A stretch of DNA of 64,000 nucleotides. Source: Bacteroidales bacterium. GTDB lineage: Bacteria > Bacteroidota > Bacteroidia > Bacteroidales > Rikenellaceae. The stretch lies in contig CAJTFS010000002.1 of NCBI GenBank assembly GCA_910575495.1, positions 372,001-436,000 on the forward strand. The letters are read 5' to 3'. The notes below the pieces were generated by a model. It saw only the letters and a list, made by a program, of their open reading frames with translations. It made no database searches and was not told the origin of the DNA. The position numbers were made by a program, and so were the translations under genes. Of the stretch, positions 17,783 through 25,953 are shown piece by piece (the stretch's first letter is position 1; each line of letters opens with the position of its first letter).

Positions 17783-18694
17783 TTAGCGCCTGCCCTGCGA
17801 TTCGAGGTAGCGGATCAACAAGTCGGGACGGTCGGTCTGGATGATCGAAGCGCCCATATCGAGCAAGGGGCCGTACACCCGGTCGGGCGACCCGGCGAAA
17901 GCCTTGTCGTCGCTCAGACCGCCGCAGAGCGAATCCCAGAGCGAATTGACCCACAATTTCGAACCGCCGGCGACGACCTGCCGCATGCAGGCCTCCACAT
18001 CGGGCGTATACTCGTTCCAGCACACTTCGTAAGCCAGCGGGACGACGCCTTTGGAGGCATATTCCTCGAAGAGCTCGCGGCCCTGCGGCCTGAGGATGTC
18101 GATGATCGGCATGTACATCATGTTGTGCGGATGCTGCGCGAACTTTGCAGCGACGATCTCCACCGGCCGTTTGCCCTTGATGAGCACCTGATCGGTGACG
18201 CCCAACTCTTCGGTGACGGCGAGCGCGAGGTCGTAATATTCGTATCCCTGGTCGATATTCACCACGATGCGGTCTTTGCAGACGGCGAGCGCTTCGCGCA
18301 GGGTCGGCATACGGAGCGAGGTCTTCACGCCGTGACCGGTTTTCAGCACGCACCGCCGGAGCGAATCGTAGGTGATGTCGCAGACGCGGCCATGGCCGTT
18401 GGTCGTGCGGTCGATGGTCTTGTCGTGGCACAGCACCAGCACGCTGTCCTTGGTGAGCTTGAGGTCGAGCTCCATGATGTCGGCCCCCATGCCGATCACC
18501 GACTCGATGGCCGGGATGGAGTTTTCGGGCCAGTTGCGCCAGTCGCCCCGGTGCGAAACCACCACCACGTAGGGTGAGGAGGGGTTGCGGAGCTCGGCGC
18601 AGACGAAACGGGCTTTGCCGGCCGGACCGGCCGCCGGCTGCGAACAAGCCCAGAGGCCTGCCGCTGCGCACAGGATGAGTAGGAAACGTTTCAT
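17783..18694 (-). CDS. Glycerophosphodiester phosphodiesterase, lipoprotein
   Basis: A 303-residue GDPD-family lipoprotein with a lipobox Cys in GLWAC. It hydrolyses glycerophosphodiesters to glycerol-3-phosphate and an alcohol. The catalytic TIM-barrel motifs are present: SHRGDWRNWPENS (HRG near residue 48), DIMELDLKLTKD (the Glu and Asp metal ligands) and LCHDKTIDRTTNG (general acid His). The C-terminal part has IIQTDRPDLL, typical of the family end. It is flanked by two EEP-fold enzymes, with a GlpT-type transporter two genes downstream, giving a coherent route from phosphodiester to imported phosphate ester. Confidence 0.92.
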   Translation of the reverse strand: MKRFLLILCAAAGLWACSQPAAGPAGKARFVCAELRNPSSPYVVVVSHRGDWRNWPENSIPAIESVIGMGADIMELDLKLTKDSVLVLCHDKTIDRTTNGHGRVCDITYDSLRRCVLKTGHGVKTSLRMPTLREALAVCKDRIVVNIDQGYEYYDLALAVTEELGVTDQVLIKGKRPVEIVAAKFAQHPHNMMYMPIIDILRPQGRELFEEYASKGVVPLAYEVCWNEYTPDVEACMRQVVAGGSKLWVNSLWDSLCGGLSDDKAFAGSPDRVYGPLLDMGASIIQTDRPDLLIRYLESQGRR

Positions 18695-18712
18695 TGGGTT
18701 CGGGTTAGAAAG

Positions 18713-18738
18713 GGAGAACCGGAAAAGTCCGGTTCTCC
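18713..18738 (-). terminator. Intercistronic hairpin in the phosphodiester locus
   Basis: A 10-bp perfect stem (GGAGAACCGG arms) with a 6-base loop and only a short U-rich tail on minus. It could attenuate read-through or protect the upstream mRNA. Confidence 0.5.
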
Positions 18739-18748
18739 TGAAAAGCGG

Positions 18749-20767
18749 TTATTCCAATACGGGGCAGCTCTCCGATGCCACCCATTTGCGCAGGACGACG
18801 TTGGGTTTGCCCGGCAGCGTTGCCTCCGGCGTGTCGTTGAAGATCGCCGCGCCGGCGTTGAGCGCCGCAACGAAACTATCGCACGACTCGTTGCTCGAAG
18901 GAACGGTGACGGCGCCCGATTTCATCTCGCCGAGCGAGAGCAGGGCAAAGGTCGTCTGAGACCAGACCGTACCGGCTTTCTTGTCGCTGCCGACGGCCGC
19001 GTTAGCCGCCGACTTGGACGGACACGCAGAGTTGCCGTAGATGTTCTGCAAGTTGCCTATCTTGCTGTAACCCACGACCGATGCGCAGGAACTGTTGGCC
19101 ACGATCTCTTCCACGGTCGAATAGCAGTTGATGACGAAGCTGTTGTCGCTGACGATGCCGACAATGCCGCCGACGTTGTTGTGCAGCGCTTCGAGTCTGT
19201 CCACCCGGCTGTAGCAGTTGATGACATAACGGCCCGAACCGTCGTCGCCTTTGGCGATCTGTCCGGCGATGCCGCCCATGTTGGGGTCTTTGGGTGCGTC
19301 GGTCTTCATCGTGCCGCCGAGGTTGGCGCAGTTGACGATCGTACCCCGGTTCTGACCCGCGATGCCGCCGAGGGTCTTGGCATTCGCACCGCCCGTGATG
19401 TCGCCCTTGAAGGTCGCACCGTCGACGACGCCGGAGTTCACGCCGACGATGCCGCCCGCGATCTCGAATTCGGTAGAAAGCGCACCTTCGACAGCCAGGT
19501 TGCGGATCGTGCCCTTGTTGGAGCCGAAAACACCGCAGGATTTGCCCGGAGCCACGATCTTCACATTGAGGAGCTTATGCCCCACACCGTCGAACTCGCC
19601 CTCGAAACTGGCCGTGTTGTCGTCCGAGAAGCCGATCGGCGTGAAGTTCTTGTTGTTGAAGTCGATGTCGGCCGTGAGCTTGTAATAAGCCGTCGAAGCG
19701 TAGACGGCGTCGTCGGCCGGCCCGTTGATCGAAGCGGCGACCGTGTTCCAGTCGCTCACGGAGTTGAGCTGCCACGGATCCGCAGCCGTTCCGGAACCCT
19801 CGACCTCGTCGGGCGCGGGTTTCTCGTAGTCGGTGTCGAACCGAATCGTCAGGGGGCAATGGTCCGAAGGATAGATGTTTCCGTAGACGGTATTGTCCAC
19901 CTTGTAGGTTTTGAGTTCGACGTCTCCGCGGACATAGATGTAGTCGATGCGCGCCGTGGCCTGCGTGAGGTCGGCCGAAGTCTTGTGACCGTTGAACGTA
20001 CCGACGGGACCGCTGATGAAATCCGAGTCCACGGTGAGGAACGAATCGTTCCAATGGGTGCGCAGCGTCTTCGACGAAGCATCGTCCATGGTGGCATTCA
20101 TGTCGCCGACCAGGATCGAGGGAATGCCTCCGGGGTTGTACATCTTTTCGCGCTCGATGAGCAGTTTGGCGCCCTCCGCGCGCGCCGCGGCGGCCAACGG
20201 AGCATGGGTGACCATCATGAAGAACTGCTTGTTGTAGAGCTTGTCGGTCACCATGGCGCAGGCGGCGATGCGGTAATAACCCAGCTCGTCCCAACCGTAG
20301 CTCATTTCGTCGGGCGTGGGCGAAATCCAGAAGAAGTGTTTGTCGCTGAGCTCGAACCGATCGGGATTGTAGGCGATGCCCGACGCCTCGCCGCTGGTGC
20401 CGTCCTGCGAATCGCGGCCCACGAACCACCATTCGTAGCTGCCGCCCTGCTGCTCGATGAGGGTCGGCAGCTCGTTCCGGATCGTAGCGTTGGCCTCCTG
20501 GAAGCCGAAGATGTCCCATTCGTTTTTGACGATCGACTGGGCCAACACCGTGCGGCGGTTGGACCACAGGTAGTCGCCCGTGCCCTTGCCCGAAATCCAG
20601 AGGTTGTAACAGCCGAGCGAGAGCGTCTGCTCGGTGATGTCAGGTTCGCGCGAGGGGGTATCGTCCTCGTAGTACTTGTCGTTGAGTACCGTTTCGAAAT
20701 CGTCGGCGCATCCGGCGGCCAGGGTGCAAAATGCCGCGAACAGCGCGAGAATTATTGATTTTTTCAT
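18749..20767 (-). CDS. EEP-fold lipoprotein with C-terminal GLUG-type repeats
   Basis: A 672-residue surface lipoprotein with lipobox Cys20 (LAAGC). An EEP domain occupies about residues 48-310. Its motifs are CYNLWISGKG, FGFQEAN, the conserved VTHAPL, GDMNATMDD and PSDHCPLTI, so the catalytic set is complete. Residues about 325-600 form a beta-helical region of GLUG-like repeats (GGIAGQNRGTIVNC, GGIVGVNSG, GGIVGIVSDNS), as in bacterial adhesins and IgA-protease-like proteins. The combination suggests a phosphodiesterase displayed on, or bound to, a surface. It is the first enzyme gene after the PKD/PQQ gene. Confidence 0.85.
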   Translation of the reverse strand: MKKSIILALFAAFCTLAAGCADDFETVLNDKYYEDDTPSREPDITEQTLSLGCYNLWISGKGTGDYLWSNRRTVLAQSIVKNEWDIFGFQEANATIRNELPTLIEQQGGSYEWWFVGRDSQDGTSGEASGIAYNPDRFELSDKHFFWISPTPDEMSYGWDELGYYRIAACAMVTDKLYNKQFFMMVTHAPLAAAARAEGAKLLIEREKMYNPGGIPSILVGDMNATMDDASSKTLRTHWNDSFLTVDSDFISGPVGTFNGHKTSADLTQATARIDYIYVRGDVELKTYKVDNTVYGNIYPSDHCPLTIRFDTDYEKPAPDEVEGSGTAADPWQLNSVSDWNTVAASINGPADDAVYASTAYYKLTADIDFNNKNFTPIGFSDDNTASFEGEFDGVGHKLLNVKIVAPGKSCGVFGSNKGTIRNLAVEGALSTEFEIAGGIVGVNSGVVDGATFKGDITGGANAKTLGGIAGQNRGTIVNCANLGGTMKTDAPKDPNMGGIAGQIAKGDDGSGRYVINCYSRVDRLEALHNNVGGIVGIVSDNSFVINCYSTVEEIVANSSCASVVGYSKIGNLQNIYGNSACPSKSAANAAVGSDKKAGTVWSQTTFALLSLGEMKSGAVTVPSSNESCDSFVAALNAGAAIFNDTPEATLPGKPNVVLRKWVASESCPVLE

Positions 20768-20841
20768 GTTGAGGTTCCTTTAATTTTCAGGAAGGCGGGG
20801 CGGTTTGCGGTACCGACGCCCCTCCTGAATGCTACATTGGG

Positions 20842-22578
20842 TTATTTCTGGCAGTTGCTGTGGCGTGCGTTCTGTCCGTACTGCGACCACGCCGAAGCGG
20901 CGGGCGAAGCGACGCCGGGCAGCGCAACGCAGTAGACCTTGAGCGCACCGGCTGCGGAGTCCTTGCCGAGGAAATAGGAGTAGCCCCATTCGGAAATCGT
21001 CGGCGAACCGTTCACCGAGTCGGCCAGGTGCTCCTTGTAGCGGAGTTCGCCTTCGGCGCTGAGCACGACGTAATCGCCCGTCTTGGTGCAGAGATGGATC
21101 TGACCGAGGTTGTCGACGGCCGGAATGCTGTTGCTTGCCGCGTCGAGCGTATACGACCAGCAGGTCGAACCGTTGGCGGTGTTCAGCGCGTAAACCACCG
21201 AAGGATCGGCCTTGTCGGCGACGATGTAGAGCGTCGAACCGTCGGCGCTGAGCGATGCACCCGTCTGCGAGAATCCGCCGGGCAGGTTCACGCTCCACTT
21301 CGGGGTCTTCTTGGACGAAGCGGTGAGGTTGGTGCAGTCGAAGCTTGCGAGGTTCCAGGTGCCCGATCCGTAGACGGAGCCGGCGAGGTATACGCAATTG
21401 TCGGCATCGACGCAAGGCTGGCAACGGCCGGCCGAGAGGATCTTGCCGGGAGCGAACGTATCGGAAGTCGGAACCGGCGACCAGACGAACGATGCGTCGG
21501 GAACCATGATGCCGTAGCCGTATTCGGCGGTGTTGGTGAAGATCACCACGCCGCTCTTGAGGGCGATCGTGCCGGAGGTGCCGCCGCCGTTGGCCGGAGT
21601 GGCCGTGGCGGTGTTCTTGCCGGTGGATTTCTCGAACCCGCGGATCGCGCCGTTGGTGCCGCGGCTGCCCACGATGACCATGCTCGGGCTGATGCAGGGC
21701 GTCGAGAAAGCGATGCGCGCTGCCGGAGCGTAGGCCGTCGTGTTCTTCCAGAGGACGGAACCCGTGGCACCGTCGAACGCGTAGGCGACCGAAGCCGAAG
21801 AAGAACCGCCGTAACCATGCCCCACCCAGTAAACCGTGCCGTCGGTGTCGACCGAAGGATAGGAAATTTCGCTCTTGAGGTATACGCCGTCTTTGGCCAT
21901 GGCGTCGTATTCCCATACCTTGGCGCCGTCGGTGTTGAGTGCGACCATCTTGCCGTCGCCCGACACCGCATAGATATAACCCATGTCGCTGGCCGCAACG
22001 ACGCTCGCTGTGCAGAGCGCATCGGCGGAAGCCACAGCAGTGGACCAGAGCAGCGTGAAGGCCCCGACATCGCCCGAGCGGACGTTGATGGTTTTGGAGG
22101 CGGTGCTCGTGCCGCCGCGGTCGTCAGTCACGGTCAGCCGGACGTTGAACATGCCCGCCTGCTGGAAGGTGTAGGTCGCATTGATCTCCGTGGAGATCGT
22201 ACCGTCGGGGAAGAGCCATTCGCGCGACGCGATCGAGCCGTCGGAGTCGGTCGACCGGTCCGTAAAGGTCACGGTCGTGCCGACGCTGACCATCTGGGGC
22301 ATATAGCTGAAGTCGGCCGCCGGCAGCAGGTTGTCCGCAAGGATGGTGAGCGTGCGTGTCGTCGAGGCGCGGTTGCCGTCGGCGCCCCATGCCGTGAGGG
22401 TGACGGTGTAGTCGCCCGGCCGGTCGTAGACGATCGGGTCGAGGCGCTCCCATTCCTCCCACAAGGCGTCGGTCTTTTCGCCCGCATGCTCCCGATTGAG
22501 GCACCATGCCCGGAACTGCTGCTGGGCCTGTTCCGGCATCGGGTTGTGCAGGAAGGTGTGTATGATCTTTTCAATCAT
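20842..22578 (-). CDS. Chimeric protein: FecR-like anti-sigma N-terminus joined to PKD and PQQ-like propeller
   Basis: A 578-residue frame that seems to join two genes. Residues 1-47 (IIHTFLHNPMPEQ, QFRAWCLNREHAGEK, ALWEEWERLD) look like the cytoplasmic N-terminus of a FecR-type anti-sigma factor. From about 48 the chain enters the final strands of a PKD domain (YDRPGDYTVTLTAWG), whose first two-thirds are absent. A complete PKD domain (about 84-160) and a PQQ-like beta-propeller (about 165-575) follow. There is no signal peptide, although such PKD/PQQ proteins are normally lipoproteins. It directly follows the ECF sigma gene, where an intact fecR would be expected. It is either a deletion fusion or a misassembly. 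The product may be non-functional. Confidence 0.7.
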   Translation of the reverse strand: MIEKIIHTFLHNPMPEQAQQQFRAWCLNREHAGEKTDALWEEWERLDPIVYDRPGDYTVTLTAWGADGNRASTTRTLTILADNLLPAADFSYMPQMVSVGTTVTFTDRSTDSDGSIASREWLFPDGTISTEINATYTFQQAGMFNVRLTVTDDRGGTSTASKTINVRSGDVGAFTLLWSTAVASADALCTASVVAASDMGYIYAVSGDGKMVALNTDGAKVWEYDAMAKDGVYLKSEISYPSVDTDGTVYWVGHGYGGSSSASVAYAFDGATGSVLWKNTTAYAPAARIAFSTPCISPSMVIVGSRGTNGAIRGFEKSTGKNTATATPANGGGTSGTIALKSGVVIFTNTAEYGYGIMVPDASFVWSPVPTSDTFAPGKILSAGRCQPCVDADNCVYLAGSVYGSGTWNLASFDCTNLTASSKKTPKWSVNLPGGFSQTGASLSADGSTLYIVADKADPSVVYALNTANGSTCWSYTLDAASNSIPAVDNLGQIHLCTKTGDYVVLSAEGELRYKEHLADSVNGSPTISEWGYSYFLGKDSAAGALKVYCVALPGVASPAASAWSQYGQNARHSNCQK

Positions 22579-22654
22579 GTCTGTTCTTTCTGTGGGTTGT
22601 ATTAGTATGACGGGGAAAAGAAGGGCATCCCTAACCGGAATCGAATTTTTGGGC

Positions 22655-22689
22655 AAAAAAAAAGGACAACACGATTTTGTGTTGTCCTT
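22655..22689 (-). terminator. Terminator directly after the ECF sigma gene
   Basis: AAGGACAACAC (22662-22672) pairs with GTGTTGTCCTT (22679-22689), followed on minus by a U9-rich run. It separates the sigma gene from the chimeric frame. Confidence 0.85.
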
Positions 22690-22718
22690 GGCTTGCCCGG
22701 AAGCGCAGAGCGGAAGAA

Positions 22719-23273
22719 TCAGAAGAAGAAGGCGATGATGCTGATGATCTTTTTCAGCTCGGCGAGCGCCCTGCCGATGTGATATTCCACGGTTTTGGGA
22801 CTGATGCCCAACTGCTGTGCGATTTCCTGATGGGAGAGTCCTTCATAGCGGCTCAGCCGGAAGATCTGCTGCCGCTGCCGGGGCATCTGCTCCACGGCCA
22901 TGTTGATGATCATCATCAGATCCTCGGTGGCGACCTTGGCCGAAAGATCGTCCGTCAGAAGCTCCTCGACGTGCAGGAGCCGCTGCCGGTAGCGTGTCTG
23001 CACGCTCTTGTGTTCGAAGATGTCGAAAACGGCGTTCTTGGTCATCCGGAACAGGTAGCTGCGGAACGATCGGATGTGGACGATGGACTCGCGGGTTTCC
23101 CAGATTTTCAGAAAGATGTCGTGCGCCAGATCCTCGGCTTCGCTCCGGTTTTTCAGCATGCAGAAGGCAAACGCCTCCACATGCGGGGCATAACGCATGT
23201 ACAACGCATCGAATGCGTCGTAGCTGCCCTGCCGGAGGCTCTCCAATATCAATTCGTCCGCCTGCCTGTCCAT
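22719..23273 (-). CDS. ECF RNA polymerase sigma factor (sigma-70 family)
   Basis: A 184-residue extracytoplasmic-function sigma factor of the Bacteroidetes type that partners FecR-like anti-sigma factors and drives SusC/SusD loci. Region 2 is evident (YDAFDALYMRYAPHVEAFAF, AEDLAHDIFLKIWE, SFRSYLFRMTKNAVFDI). Region 4 contains the helix-turn-helix YEGLSHQEIAQQLGISPKTV followed by EYHIGRALAELKK. The start at MDRQADELI was chosen because upstream codons do not match the family. A terminator follows immediately. Its normal partner appears truncated in the next gene, so the factor may be unregulated. Confidence 0.92.
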   Translation of the reverse strand: MDRQADELILESLRQGSYDAFDALYMRYAPHVEAFAFCMLKNRSEAEDLAHDIFLKIWETRESIVHIRSFRSYLFRMTKNAVFDIFEHKSVQTRYRQRLLHVEELLTDDLSAKVATEDLMMIINMAVEQMPRQRQQIFRLSRYEGLSHQEIAQQLGISPKTVEYHIGRALAELKKIISIIAFFF

Positions 23274-23691
23274 TCTTTCGTCGTGAGGTCGAAACCCGGG
23301 TATTGTTTGAGTGTATAAATTGCAAACGGGGACTAAAGTACACAAAAAATTTTAGAAAACAGAGCCAATATATGTTCAATATTTAATATCGAGCGTTTTT
23401 CAGAGCAGGCAGCTTCAATCGTAAAATATTGGTTTTTAATAAAATGATCCGACTTTTGCAACGCGCAGGTTTTTCAACTTGCAACCTGGCATTACGAAAG
23501 ATCGAACCCTGCTGTTCTTGCAATTTTTGCAATGCCTTTCGCAACTCCGCCCGCCCCGGTGCATCTCCTGGCGAAACGGTTCGTGCAGAATTGCTGTCGG
23601 ACGTCGGCCGGCGCTCCTTTCCTAAATCCTTTCCACAAAGTTGTCATGCGGAGGCGATACAACAAATTTTCGGCCGGATTCATCGGCAGAA
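23274..23691. other. Gene-free stretch upstream of the ECF sigma gene
   Basis: About 420 bases without a credible gene on either strand. The part next to the sigma gene (23330-23450) is AT-rich and probably holds its promoter; the closest match to the -7 box on minus is TACTTTAG near 23333-23340. The remainder has no recognisable element. Confidence 0.4.
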
Positions 23692-23725
23692 CAAAAAAGG
23701 AAGCCCTCCTTTTCGGAGGGCTTCC
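23692..23725 (-). terminator. Terminator of pepD
   Basis: GGAAGCCCTCC (23699-23709) pairs with GGAGGGCTTCC (23715-23725), with a U-run on minus. Confidence 0.85.
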
Positions 23726-23747
23726 CAAAATCAAGTGACAATGTAGG

Positions 23748-25199
23748 CTACAAGGTCCGCAACACCTCGCGGAGGAGGTCCCAGAACTTGGGTACGGTGG
23801 CTATTTCGAGCCGCTCGTCGGGCGAATGGACGCCCCGCAGCGTAGGACCGAACGACACCATTTCCAACCCGGGATACTTCTCGAGAAAGAGGCCGCATTC
23901 GAGTCCGGCATGGATGGCCCGCACCTTGGGCTCGGCGGCGAAGAGACGACGATAGGCATCGGCCGTGACCTCGAGCAGCCGCGAATCGGGATCGGGCGCC
24001 CAGCCGGGATAACCGTCGGAGTGGGCGACGTCGGCACCGGCCAAGGCGAAGATCGACTCGACCATCTGCATGACGTAGGTCTTGGCGCTCTCGACCGACG
24101 AACGCTGCGACGAAGTGACGACGATGCGGCCGCCCTCCTCGAACTTGACGGAAGCGAGGTTGGTGGAAGTCTCCACCAAGCCCGGCACGGCGGCCGACAT
24201 GGCGATGACGCCGTTGGGCACGCCGACGAGCGAATAGACGAGCGCGAACTGCGTGCGGGCGTCGAGAACCTCGTCGACCTGGGGCATCTCGTTGAGCGTG
24301 ATCTTGAAATTGGGCTCGCGCAGGCGGAACTCCGATTCGAGATCGGCGGCGAAGAGCTCGTAACGCTTGCGGAACTCCTTGACGAAGCGCTCGGGCACGC
24401 CGAAGATGGCGTAAGCCTCGCGCGGGATGGCATTGCGGAGATTGCCGCCCGAAAAATAACTCAGACGCAACTCGAACGACTGCATGCCGCCCCACAGAAG
24501 CCGTGCGACGGTCTTGTTGGAATTGACGCGGCCCTTGTCGATGTCGTCGCCCGAATGGCCGCCCAGCAGATCGGAGACGTCGACGCGGAAGAACGTATAG
24601 TTCTTGGGGGCCGGCTCCATGGTGTAGCGGAAGGTGGCGACGGTGTCGATGCCGCCGGCGCACCCGATGAAGAGCTCGCCCTCGTCCTCGGAATCGAGGT
24701 TGATGAGGTATTTGCCCTGCAACATCCCGTCGCCCAACTCGAAGGCGCCCGTGAGCCCGGTCTCCTCGTCGACGGTGAAAAGCGCCTCCAGCGGTCCGTG
24801 CTGCGCCTCGGGATCGATCATCATGGCCAGAGCGGCCGCCATGCCGATGCCGCAGTCGGCGCCGAGCGTGGTGCCCTCGGCGCGCACCCAGCCGCCCTCG
24901 ACACGGGCGCGGATGGGATCGTTGTCGAAATCGAACTCGACGTCGGAATTCTTCTCGCACACCATGTCCATGTGCGACTGGAGGACCACGGCGGGCCGCT
25001 CCTCGAACCCGGGAGAAGCGGGCTTGCGCATGACGACGTTGCCGACAGCGTCCTTGCGATACTCGAGGTTGTGTTTCTTGGCGAAGTCGACCAGGAATTC
25101 GATGATCTTGCCCTCCTTTTTCGAGGGACGCGGCACCTTCAGAATGGCGTCGAACTGCTCCCACACAGGGCGGGGCTCCAGATTGGCGATTTCGGACAT
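23748..25199 (-). CDS. pepD: Aminoacyl-histidine dipeptidase (PepD)
   Basis: A cytosolic metallopeptidase of the M20 group that cleaves Xaa-His dipeptides and other dipeptides. The 483 residues match the usual PepD length (about 485). Metal-ligand motifs are visible: QSHMDMVCEKN (His76, Asp78), TLGADCGIGMA (Asp115) and TVDEETGLTGAF (catalytic and bridging Glu). The lid domain begins near SDLLGGHSGDDI. The last part has HAGLECGLF, which carries the final ligands. It has its own terminator and a divergent promoter arrangement with ispF. Confidence 0.94.
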   Translation of the reverse strand: MSEIANLEPRPVWEQFDAILKVPRPSKKEGKIIEFLVDFAKKHNLEYRKDAVGNVVMRKPASPGFEERPAVVLQSHMDMVCEKNSDVEFDFDNDPIRARVEGGWVRAEGTTLGADCGIGMAAALAMMIDPEAQHGPLEALFTVDEETGLTGAFELGDGMLQGKYLINLDSEDEGELFIGCAGGIDTVATFRYTMEPAPKNYTFFRVDVSDLLGGHSGDDIDKGRVNSNKTVARLLWGGMQSFELRLSYFSGGNLRNAIPREAYAIFGVPERFVKEFRKRYELFAADLESEFRLREPNFKITLNEMPQVDEVLDARTQFALVYSLVGVPNGVIAMSAAVPGLVETSTNLASVKFEEGGRIVVTSSQRSSVESAKTYVMQMVESIFALAGADVAHSDGYPGWAPDPDSRLLEVTADAYRRLFAAEPKVRAIHAGLECGLFLEKYPGLEMVSFGPTLRGVHSPDERLEIATVPKFWDLLREVLRTL

Positions 25200-25385
25200 A
25201 GGATTCTTAATTATTTTGCAAAGTCAGTCATGCGTTCCGACGTACCCCTCGACCGTCATTGCAGGTCCGGTGCTCCCGACGCGGTGCACAGCCGCGCAGT
25301 CGCCCGCTTGCCCCGGGAAGGACTCCGGCCGGAACTCCGAAAAAAACGGGATTGCGAGCCGTCGGTACATTATTGCAGGATCGTG

Positions 25386-25416
25386 TTTGCAAAAATAGGG
25401 ATTTTTCCTAATTTTG
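25386..25416 (+). promoter_or_regulatory. Promoter of ispF with -33 TTTG and -7 TAATTTTG
   Basis: TTTG at 25386-25389 and TAATTTTG at 25409-25416 are about 20 bases apart, the normal Bacteroidetes spacing. The ATG lies 25 bases on. Confidence 0.75.
25390..25397 (-). promoter_or_regulatory. Possible -7 box TATTTTTG for pepD
   Basis: Matches TAnnTTTG on minus and overlaps the spacer of the ispF promoter. It would imply a leader of about 180 bases, so this assignment is tentative. Confidence 0.4.
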
Positions 25417-25441
25417 GCAACAGAAAAACAGACGAACACCT

Positions 25442-25921
25442 ATGGATTACAGAATCGGACACGGATACGATGTCCATGCGCTGGCCGGCGGACTGCGGCT
25501 GGTGCTGGGAGGGGTGGAGATTCCTCACACGAAAGGTTTCGTGGCCCACTCGGACGGCGACGTGGCGATCCACGCCGTATGCGACGCACTGCTGGGAGCG
25601 GCCGCGCTGGGCGACATCGGGCAGCACTTTCCCGACACGTCGGCCGACTATGCGGGCATCGACTCGAAAATTCTGCTGCGCCGCGTGGCGGCGATGCTGC
25701 GCGAAAAGGGATACGAGATAGGCAATGTGGACTGCACGATCCGCATGCAACGGCCCAAACTGCGACCCTACATCGACGCGATGCGTGCCGCGATGGCCGG
25801 TGCAATGGGTGTAGACGATGACCGGGTATCGGTCAAAGCTACGACCACAGAGCAACTCGGTTTCGAAGGCCGCGAAGAAGGAGTCTCGGTCACGGCCGTG
25901 GCGCTGATTTACAAAAAGTGA
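25442..25921 (+). CDS. ispF: 2-C-methyl-D-erythritol 2,4-cyclodiphosphate synthase
   Basis: The fifth enzyme of the MEP isoprenoid pathway; it cyclises CDP-methylerythritol phosphate with release of CMP. The 159-residue product has the zinc-ligand motif GHGYDVH (Asp10, His12), SDGDVAIHAVCDALLGA (third ligand His), GDIGQHFPDT, and the substrate-binding KATTTEQLGFEGREEG near the end. Length equals the family norm. It is transcribed alone from a well-spaced promoter. Confidence 0.96.
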   Translation: MDYRIGHGYDVHALAGGLRLVLGGVEIPHTKGFVAHSDGDVAIHAVCDALLGAAALGDIGQHFPDTSADYAGIDSKILLRRVAAMLREKGYEIGNVDCTIRMQRPKLRPYIDAMRAAMAGAMGVDDDRVSVKATTTEQLGFEGREEGVSVTAVALIYKK

Positions 25922-25953
25922 ACGGTTCTCGTTCACCATTCGTCTGCTGACGG

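Noticed and set aside
20842-22656. A longer start for the chimeric PKD frame
   Set aside because: The extra 26 codons are not FecR-like and fall in the gap just after the sigma-gene terminator; the ATG at 22578 gives the family-typical start.
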